Source: Gymnogyps californianus
Lineage: Eukaryota; Chordata; Aves; Accipitriformes; Cathartidae
NCBI RefSeq assembly: GCF_018139145.2
Contig: NC_059500.1
Span: 58,183,580 to 58,247,579, forward strand
DNA: 64,000 nt
Direction: 5' to 3'
Shown: positions 34,301 through 43,000 of the stretch, piece after piece
Layout of the letters: every line of letters begins with the position of its first letter
Numbering within the stretch: the first letter of the stretch is position 1
Notes under the pieces: model-generated
Seen by the model: the letters and a program-made list of their open reading frames with translations, nothing else
Told to the model about the DNA's origin: nothing
Database searches by the model: none
Program-made: the position numbers and the translations under genes

Positions 34301-36305
34301 CAGCTACATTCAAAAAGCAGAGATACCTTGTCCTGACATTTTTCTTCTCAGTCACAGCCACCGAACCATGCTACAGAAGACCCTGCTGTAGAGGCAACAC
34401 TAGTGGCAGGTTTCTGAAGTGCCCTGAGGGCACACTGGACACATGCTGTCCTCGATGATGCACACTGTGGGGTAGGACAAGCAGAACTGGGGAAGTGTTT
34501 CTGCAATCTGTGGCTACCTGTCTGATACACGTAAAAGGTTGATCCACGTCTGCCTTGAAAACTGCACGCAGACTGTCTGCACAGGGGCCATCAGGTTGAG
34601 TAAGATGTCTCCAGAGCACACAGAAATATTTCAGTAACTTAATGTTTTAATTGCACTTCTAAATTTTTGTTATTTTGGTGATGAGTACTTCTCATGGGAA
34701 TTTTGGGTATGAATACCAGTATTTATCCCAGCACCTCATTTCTTACAAACTGCATGCAAGGTCTGGCAAAGACAGTTCAAGGGTGGCAAATTTACTGTTG
34801 TATTTGTGTTAAAGCAGCCCAATGAGAACATAGATGAGATTGGGTCCTTAAGCACAGATAGAGTCCCTACCATAAAAAGCTTCCAAGCTAAGAGATGGGA
34901 GACAAAGGAGGATGTCTTACCCAAACTTGTAACAGGAGCTAAAGTAAAAAGGGCTGGACTAACATCTGTGGGCAGTCTGCACTTTGAATCAGGAATTAAC
35001 CTTATTATTTTGTGTTGCTAATATGACCTTAGCTTTCCTTTTTGAAAGATGTTTTCGCTTCCCCATGTAACTATTTGCTTATTAATGTTCATACTTTCTT
35101 ATTTTTCAGCCTCCCCATATAACGGCACCATACCACAGGGTAGAAGTTTTGTACTTTCTTTTGTAAGTCACCAGGATGACCCTATACCTGCTGAAGGTGA
35201 TACTGAAGATGACTTGGAAGTTGGATCCGGAGCCACCAATCAGACTGGATCGTTCCTACGTGAACAACGAACAGTGTCAGTGCAAACAGCAAGATACCTC
35301 ACCAGTCCGTGGCTGACGCGTTTTGTTCCTTCAGTTTACACCTTAGTGCTTGTGCTGAGTCTCCCTCTGAACATTACAGCAATACTCGTGTTTCTGAAGA
35401 AAATGAAAATTGAAAAGCCAGCTGTAGTATACATGCTGAATTTGGCCCTTGCAGATGTCCTGTTTGTAAGCGTTCTTCCTTTTAAGATTGCTTATCACTT
35501 TTCTGGAAACAACTGGCTTTTTGGACCTCAAATGTGCCGTTTCATCACTGCTGCCTTCTACTGTAACATGTACTGTTCAGTAATGCTTATGACGAGCATA
35601 AGCTTCGATCGCTTCTTAGCAGTGGTGTATCCCATGCAGTCTCTTGGGTGGCGTACATTAACACGTGCCTCACTGATTTGTTTCATCATATGGCTTGTAG
35701 CAATAGCTGGGGTTATACCTTTTCTCATCAGAGAGCAAACGATGGAAATACCCAAGTTAAATATAACCACTTGCCACGATGTGCTAAGAGAATCTGAACT
35801 TCATGGCTATTACCTCCACTTCTTCTCCATCTTCTCTTCTGTGTTTTTTGTGGTGCCATTTATAATTTCTACTGTCTGTTACGTGTGTATCATTCGATGT
35901 CTTAGTTCTTCTACCATTGTTGCAAAGCAAAATAAGAAGACACGTGCATTGCTCTTGTGTGTGGCTGTTTTTTCTGTTTTTGTTATTTGCTTTGGACCAA
36001 CAAATGTCCTCCTATTAATTCATTATATCCATTTTACTTATGACAACAGCTTAGAGTACCTCTACTTTGCCTATCTACTCTGTGTTTGTATCAGCAGCGT
36101 TAGCTGTTGCATTGACCCCTTTATTTACTACTATGCTTCTTCTCAGTATCAGAGACAACTTTTCAGTCTCTTCAATTGTCAAAAGACTTACGATCCTAAT
36201 AGTAGTAACAGCAGTGGCCAGTCAATGTCTACCACTAGTAGAAGGGCTACGTGCTCTACTAATGTGAATAACAGTGTCTACAGGAAGTTACTAGCAATGC
36301 ATTGA
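28043..36305 (+). CDS. F2R: F2R, proteinase-activated receptor 1 (thrombin receptor), 427 residues
   Basis: Plasma-membrane GPCR activated when thrombin cuts its N-terminus and exposes a tethered ligand. It joins exon 28043-28130 to exon 35110-36305. A signal peptide fills about residues 1-27. The predicted cut is R41|S42 (PQGR|SFVLSF), the same numbering as human PAR1, followed by an acidic stretch at 52-66. The seven membrane helices are at roughly 101-125, 136-157, 172-194, 215-236, 268-292, 309-333 and 348-372. Other marks are C172 and C251 (expected disulfide), FDRF at 195-198, NITTCHDVL in loop 2, and DPFIY at 365-369, the PAR form of NPxxY. N-glycosylation sequons include N34, N73 and N247. 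The cytoplasmic tail has one cysteine, C386. PAR1 is preferred over PAR2/3 by length, cut-site position, overall identity to human PAR1 and the IQGAP2 neighbour. Confidence 0.97.
28131..35109 (+). other. F2R: F2R intron 1 (6979 bp)
   Basis: It begins in the CpG island with a G-run cluster at 28168-28204 and becomes AT-rich. Acceptor: ttcttatttttcag, ending 35109. No transposon or second gene was recognised. The last 61 bases are open in the exon 2 frame from an ATG at 35049. Confidence 0.85.
35110..36305 (+). CDS. F2R: F2R exon 2: ectodomain, seven-transmembrane body and tail
   Basis: 1196 nt, residues 30-427, stop TGA at 36303-36305. It holds the thrombin site (R41 codon 35142-35144), all seven helices and the tail in one exon, the standard two-exon layout of the PAR genes. 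No frameshift or internal stop was seen, so the gene appears functional. Confidence 0.97.
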
Positions 36306-37060
36306 GATAACGTGTCTTACACAAGCTTAATTTTTAGACAATTTCAGACAAAAAAAAGGCTGTATTATATCCAAGAAATGCAAAACCTTAAAACCAAGTT
36401 GTTGTACAAGACATAGTTCTGTGGATTCATTATAGTAATGCACAATTCAAATTACAACTCCGTGTGTATATATATATAGTATATGTAAATACGTTAATGT
36501 AGAGGGGAAAAGTAATTTCTTAATAATAGTTGTTGAGTGTTTTTCAAATAAACTCCCTTTTTTCAGACAAATCCTTTGCATGGTTAGTTCAGTTTTTGGT
36601 TTTTTTATGAAATCCCATTTTAGGATTTTGAACTGTATCAGGTTGATTAAATTCTTACTTATGGAACTACTCCATCTATCCAGTACTTCCTGAAGAAAGT
36701 GAAAATATCTTTCCAGGCTTTTTTTTTCCCTACTTGTAATTTTTCTGGAATTGTCTGTAAACTTCATTTTCTTAGCATTATTTTGCATCTTGGACACTGA
36801 AACTGTTATTTTACACTTTTGTATATTCCACTTCAAAACAGCCTCTACAGTTTTAGGAATGTGAGCAACTGAAAACCAGCTATTGATTGGTCCAGTGTGT
36901 CAGGGGAAATAATTCTCAGCAGGTAGAACTAGCTTTTCTTTTGGTGTTCCTACCATTAGTGTACGCTAGGTGTCTTGGTTAGGAATGTGGTATTTTTCAC
37001 AATTACTGTCACAAAAAAATGTGAAATTTTATTCACAATAAATCAATGTTAAATGGCGCT
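36306..37060 (+). other. F2R: F2R 3'UTR with two candidate poly(A) signals
   Basis: AT-rich trailer containing a TA dinucleotide run near 36467-36480. AATAAA hexamers at 36547-36552 and 37037-37042 suggest a short and a long 3' end. Which one is used cannot be told from sequence. Confidence 0.6.
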
Positions 37061-38483
37061 CCAGAAAATATACTGAAAAAGCCGTATTCGTCATCTTGTT
37101 ACACAGTTTGCAAATGTGTGCTTTCATGCACGTGATTAATCATCATGCACGTGTTTAGGACTTGGAAATATCCTTTATTCCTGCCAAGTCTGGATGTTTT
37201 TTATATGTTACATTGCATCCACATCTGCTAAAATTGCTGTGGTGTAGAGCACAATAGCTAACTTCATTCTGTGTAGCGTTCTTTCACTACAAGGGATGCT
37301 AAAGCCAAATAACAGGAATTCAGTTTAAGAAACGAGCGTGTAGGCAATAGGACTGTCCATGAAAATGGAAATCAAATTAAGTAGGAGTTTGGTTAATGTA
37401 GGATTTGCCATAGGAATCTGCCAAGAAGTACAGCAATGGATAAAAGCTGTCTTCAGTCCAGCACAAGTGATAAGAAACCTAATCTTTCTGCATACAGTGT
37501 GACAGTGAGAAGCTTCTTTCTAACCATGAACTTCTGCCAGTTTGTGTCTGTTCCTTAACAGACTTAAGCATAATGAAGTACTGCATTACCAGGATCTCTC
37601 TAGATTCTTGTTCTCAAGTATTTCCCACTTTCTAAGTACATGAGCGCTAAAAATGTATGTATATGTAGCTTGTAAGGCTAAAACCCCGCAAAGGTTTATG
37701 AAACATTCAGTTACATTCTTGTTTTGTTTAATATCATACTAGGGGTGGTTTTGGTTTTCAGCAAAATCCAAATGCATCTTAAAACTATGATCATCCGCTT
37801 CTTGCTGGCAGAAAAAATTACCTCTGTGCCTCCCAAGCTGGGGGACTGCTTTTTAGATCTATTACATAGTTGGGATTTGTTTCAATGTTGTGATATTTTG
37901 CTTCACAACAGTGGTTTATTTTTAGGTAGCCCAAAGAGACCATCCAGTCTGCTTTGCAAGGGGCAGTATTACATGCTAGGAGGGAAGGAAACGTACGTGG
38001 AAAACAGCTCGGCAATCATAGCGATTATTTACTTTGTCTTGCTCTGTGGTTGGGTGGTTTCCCTTGTAACCCTCTGTGTGCTTGAGAACATTTGCAAATG
38101 AGCAACTTCTTCCTACCTTGTAGGGTGAAAAAATGAGAGGCGTGAACGCAACTGTTTATCCTCATGGCTAAGAGCATCAACAAAGATCCTGAATAAGAAC
38201 GACTAGAAAAGATTTTATGTAAACTAGTAAACTAGTATCCCAGCCCTGTCATGCACACTGCTGAAGTTGGGTTTGCTGACGATTCCAGCTTGCATGCAAA
38301 TGAAAAAAAAAAAAAAAGAAAGAAAAAGAGAAACAGGAAAGGCAGTTACAGCACAGAACCCTTAAATAAAAAGGACTCACAAACCTCAATAGACTTCCCG
38401 ACTTCTTGGTAACTAGCTAGAGTGCTAATGTTGCCTTCGGAAAGTATTTTTATGTTGCCTAAGCACGTTTGAAAACACATCAC
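37061..38483. other. Downstream of F2R, no gene recognised
   Basis: AT-rich sequence with an A-rich tract at about 38301-38340. A 125-codon frame at 37724-38101 (+) ends in a hydrophobic stretch. It matches no family I know and has no supporting splice or poly(A) context. Confidence 0.5.
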
Positions 38484-39164
38484 TTGACAGGCTGGAGGAG
38501 TGGGCCCATGCAAACTTAATGAAGTTCAACAAGGCCAAGTGCAAGGTCCCGCACCTGGGTCAGGGCAGACCCTGGTATCAATACAGGCTGGGGATGAAGG
38601 GATTGAGAGAAGCCCGGCCGAGAAGGACTTGGGGGTACTGGTGGATGAAAAGCTGGACATGAGCCGGCAATGTGCACTCGCAGCCCAGAAAGTGAACCAT
38701 ATCCTGGGCTGCATCAAAAGAAGTGTGGCCAGCAGGCTGAGGGAGGTGATTCTGCCGCTCTAACCTGCTCTAGTAAGACCCCACCTGGAGTACTGCATCC
38801 AGCTCTGGAGTCCTCAGCACAGAAGAGACATGGACCTGTTGTTGGAGTGGGTCCAGAGGAGGGCCACAAAAATGATTAGAGGGATGGAACATCTCTCCTA
38901 TGAGGACAGGCTGAGAGAGTTGGGGTTGTTCAGCCTGGAGAAGAGAAGGCTCCAGGGAGACATTATTGTGGCCTTTCAATACTTAAAGGGGGCTTATAAG
39001 AACGACAGAGGGAGACTTTTACCAGGGCCTGCAGTGATATGACAAGGGGTAATGACTTTGAACTGAAAGAGGGTAGGTTTAGATCAGATATAAGGAAGAA
39101 CTTTTTTACGATGAGGGTAGTGAGACACTGGAACAAGTTGCCCAGAGAGGTGGTACATGCCCCA
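38484..39164 (+). mobile_element. CR1 LINE, 5' segment of a split copy
   Basis: 3'-terminal portion of a CR1 in sense orientation. It starts at the 'gacaggctggaggagtggg' type sequence and includes remnants of the ORF2 C-terminus (for example [18 protein letters not shown] and [18 protein letters not shown]) in more than one frame. It is 5'-truncated and interrupted at 39164 by a solo LTR. It continues at 39921. Confidence 0.93.
39160..39164. repeat. Target-site duplication CCCCA, left copy
   Basis: CCCCA directly before the LTR start TGTTACG. The matching copy is at 39921-39925. Removing the LTR and one copy restores continuous CR1 sequence. Confidence 0.9.
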
Positions 39165-39920
39165 TGTTACGACCCAGACCAGACAGACCAGAGGGTCGTA
39201 GAGCTTCTGGGATCCCCCCGGGCTAAATTAAGGTCAAACGACACCAAACGATCACTTTGAACGCTTTATTCGAACAATCCAAACCGTGGAAGGCATAACG
39301 GTGGGCAGCGTGGGTTGCAGCAAAACGTTCTCAAGAAGAGAGAAGACAAACTGTGGAAGGCGTAATGGTAGGCAGCGTGGGTTGCAGCAAAACGTTCCCA
39401 AGAAGAGAGAAAAGAGAGGAATAAGGAAAAAAAAGAAAGAGGGGGAAAAGAAAAGAGATAGTCACCACCCTTGGATCCCGCGATGTCGGCGACGAGCGTG
39501 GTAATCCTCCGATGATGGGCGCACGCGCGACGTGGCTCTTTGCAGTTGTGTCTTTTATAGTCTACATCTCCGTCCACAGTCACGCCTCTTGAAGACTTAT
39601 GTGGGTTCATTCCAGACAGTTCTCAACATATATAGTAGTGTTCCAGAGGGTTCTTTATCTACTGAGTATGTGCGATTTATTGGGGTGGTGGTCTTGGAGA
39701 CTTGCCAAGGAGCTACAAGCCCCCGCCTCAGATAAGCTTTGTGTGGCCTCTGGCCATATGCGGTTACCAGGCTGGTTCTGCCAGAACACGGGACTGCACA
39801 CCCTCCGGCACACCCCCTGTGCCCATGCCTTGCTAAAGGCCCTCTTTGTTACGCAGACCGCACCTTGGTTGCTACAATGTTTGAGACATTGACAGACATT
39901 AACTCTTCCAGTCCCTCACA
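39165..39920 (-). mobile_element. Solo LTR (756 bp) inserted in CR1
   Basis: It starts TGTTACG and ends CTCACA on the plus strand (TG...CA) and is flanked by a 5-bp duplication, CCCCA. Transcription signals read on the minus strand: TATAAAA at 39553-39559 (reverse complement) and AATAAA at 39265-39270 (reverse complement). U3 is therefore on the right and U5 on the left. No internal retroviral sequence is present, so the provirus has recombined down to one LTR. The family was not recognised; a 5-bp duplication fits several avian endogenous retrovirus groups. Confidence 0.88.
39286..39411 (-). repeat. Tandem duplication inside the solo LTR
   Basis: Two roughly 59-bp copies, at 39286-39344 and 39353-39411 (period 67 bp), share GCAGCGTGGGTTGCAGCAAA and AAGAAGAGAGA with a few mismatches. 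They lie between the minus-strand TATA box and the poly(A) signal, thus in the R region or its leader. Confidence 0.85.
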
Positions 39921-40060
39921 CCCCATCCCCGGAAGTGTTCAAGGCCAGGCTGGACGGGGCTTTGAGCAACCTGATCTAGTGAAAAATGTCCCTGCTCATC
40001 GCAGGGGGGTTGGACTAGATGACCTTTAAAGGTCCCTTGAACCCAAACCACACAATGATA
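39921..40060 (+). mobile_element. CR1 LINE, 3' segment of the split copy
   Basis: It begins with the second CCCCA and continues the CR1 broken at 39164: CCGGAAGTGTTCAAGGCCAG, then GGGGTTGGACTAGATGACC, ending near CACAATGATA. This is the usual CR1 3' end, slightly decayed. Confidence 0.93.
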
Positions 40061-43000
40061 CATGCACAGGCATCCTACTCATATTGATGCCCTGCAAGTG
40101 CTCCTAGCAAGCTTCTTGCTAGCCTGCAAATGCATATTTCTGCTACACACGGACAGGTGATTAACAAGTCAATTGCCACACAGCATAGTACTTTCTAAAA
40201 CATACAGCAAATATCACCTTTTCATAGCAAATGAAGTATTAACAGTTATTCCTTCTTTTAAGCTCCCACAGCTAGTGTCACACCTCTGCTTTCTGTCTGT
40301 ATTTTGTTGAGGCTGCAGCCTGATCAGATTGCAAAAATAAGTGTTACGTGACTGGAGGAGTCTCATACCAAGGCAATGGCAGCTCAGCTCCTACTGAATT
40401 TGGCATTTCTGTGCAACCGGTTAGCTGGAACATGCTACAGTTCTCAGTGTCTGCTTTTGCTGCTGTATTTGATGACAAGAAGAAGGGCAGGACCTGCTCA
40501 AGCAGCAGCAGTTTATGGAGCCAACCTCAGGCACAAACAGCATTTGCAAAACAGATTATAACCGCTGAGCATGGCCATGCAGCAAAGCACAATGTGGTAG
40601 CCTTTTGAGGAAACTGAACCAGAAAAGTACTGCAATTTTGACTGACATGCTTAAGCTAACAGGAAAAGCTAACCATCTCTTCATGCTTGATGCACCCTTG
40701 CACTGCTAGCTGGGAAAGAAAATGAACAGCTGGTTTCAGGGGGAAGGGGAAGGAATGAAAATCTGACCAAAAGAAATGAAACCCATCGATGTTACATGCT
40801 GTTTCACCCATACCTTCTCCTCCTTGTTCTTTCTTTTTTTTCATAATGTTGGGGTTAAGCTGCATCATTTTCGGTATGAAGCAAGCTAACAAACTTGTGC
40901 CAAATAACACTTGGTGATGAGGAGGTGTTAGGCACTAAACATGCATAAGAAAGCTTGCTAATGTTCCAGATATGCCAGCTTCATGTTGTGGCAATATTGG
41001 CAGGGGCAAGGTTTGTTATCAGCATGGTTTCTGTGGGCAAAACACCTCATATAGTGGCTGTCATTGGTATAACTTATTTCACAGGGGAAGGTTTGCTTAA
41101 TTTAGCATGGCAAGGATTTTGCAGGGATTGGTGCATTCACGCTAGGAGCATTTTATCAGTTAATGCCAAGCATACATCTGCCTTACAACTTGCTCCCTGC
41201 AGCCTGACTGCAGACAAAGTACGGTCTGCTGGCTGTTAGCTCTGTTCCCCTATTTAGTTGGATCCTAGCCAGAAATGTGAGCATGGCTGCAAAGTGTGTT
41301 TACACTGTTTTGCATCAGGCAAACTGGATCAGTCCACTGGATCTCTCCCTACTTGAGATGGGATCCAGAAATGGAAAGAGTACTAGCTGGCTAGTAGATT
41401 ACTAGCTATGGCTTCGCACCGGAGCTCTCCAAGAGCTGGGGAAGGAAAGAGAAGGGCCTGGTGTGCCGGGTGCAATATTTAAGTAAATTCCTGCATAAAG
41501 CCTTTTTTTTTTATCATTTTCATCTTTTTTGATCTGATCACAGCTTGATCTTGCAAGATGCTGAGCAAATTAAAAAATGAATGAGACCTCTCACATGTTT
41601 AAAATTAATGACCCACGTAAGTGCTTTTTCACAGCATTTTGCATTTTGCAAGTGCTATAGAAATGGTTTAGTGATAGCTAATACAGCTGGAGAAGATGAG
41701 CAAATAACATGCTATAATCCAAGTCAACACTAGAGAGCATTAAAATAACTAGGTATGGCTGTCGTAATTTGGCTTGTTGGAGAGGAGACCATTAGGAATC
41801 AGATCTGAACATCACGCTGAACTGCGAAATACTGATTAGCCCTCTAAACAAACGTGGATTTGGAAAGGTGAAAAAGTATTGGAATTGTGTTGGAAAAGTG
41901 GGTGACTTTATTTTAAACAGAACCTGTAAAAAGGTTCACCAGAGGTTTGGGGAATAATTTTTCTTATCTTTGTGCTACCAGCCTTACAATAGTGGTGCCT
42001 GTAGCACAACAAGCCTCTCTCCTCAAAAGCAAGACCTGACATTTAAAGCATGGCACTGAGCTCAAATGCATTGCACACAGCAACATAACTCCATCAGGGT
42101 CAGAGCTGATAAAGTAAACCTACAATGAAAATCTGGCTTGGTGTTCCCTCACCAAAATAAAAATGAATGACATCATTGAGTCAAATTCATCTTCATTCCG
42201 TAGTAAGCCTGGGAAAGTCACTGTCCTTGCATTTGTTTAATCAGTTTTGGGTTTTGTGTTAGGAATTTGGGGTCTTTGGGGGTTTTTGTGCCTCACTGTT
42301 ACATACAAGAGGCAGCAATCCTCAGGAAGTTCTGTGTGAAAAAAACATGTGTTTTTTCATCCTTGTGGACGGGGCAGCGTGTGCCCAGGCACTGGTGAAG
42401 GCAGTGCCACAGCACCTGGCCACAGGGCTCTCCCATCTCATCCTCCCGCAGGGCTCACAGCCTGCTCACGCTGGCTTGCCATGTTTCTCCCTTCAACTCA
42501 GCTAGAGATGGCAGGCAGGAGACTGCTGCTTCCCTCAGAAGTGTGAACACAGAAAAGGAAAATAACTGAATAGGCTTTCAGAGCCAGATCATCTATAAAT
42601 ATTTTATCACTATTGGCTCCTTACAGTGTTCTTTTTTTTTTTTCAGACATATGTTCAAATAATTCAATTTTTTGGCTTATAAACAGAAAAGAGCAATCAC
42701 CACCAGCAATACAGGAAGCAGGTTAGGATCCTAAGACCAAACCTTTCACATCTCTGTTTCAGCCACACTGAAGTCCATCTACTCAATTTATACTCCAGTG
42801 GGTGTGGAGCCTCCCTTGGACCCTGTGTACCTGCTAGAAAGGGATACAGTGGTACAGAAGCCAGTGGTACCACTGACAGGAAACAACGCTGCCGAACACA
42901 TGCTGTGGGAGTCTGCTTCCTTTCCCACGGAACGGCACTTAACTGGAAACAGGCGTCCAGCTCCAGAGGGTGCATTTTGTCACTGCCACCTCCTACTATA

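Noticed and set aside
37724..38101. 125-codon plus-strand frame ending in a hydrophobic stretch, downstream of F2R
   Set aside because: T-rich DNA readily encodes hydrophobic runs. There is no Kozak support, no recognised family and no splice or poly(A) context. It does not resemble a PAR transmembrane segment.
38500..39260. Several short plus-strand frames that look protein-like
   Set aside because: They are frame-shifted pieces of the CR1 ORF2 tail, not a host gene. The last one runs into LTR sequence.
39165..39920. Possibility that the insert is a DNA transposon rather than an LTR
   Set aside because: TG...CA ends, a 5-bp duplication, and a TATA box and AATAAA in LTR order on one strand fit an LTR. 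No terminal inverted repeats beyond TG/CA were seen.
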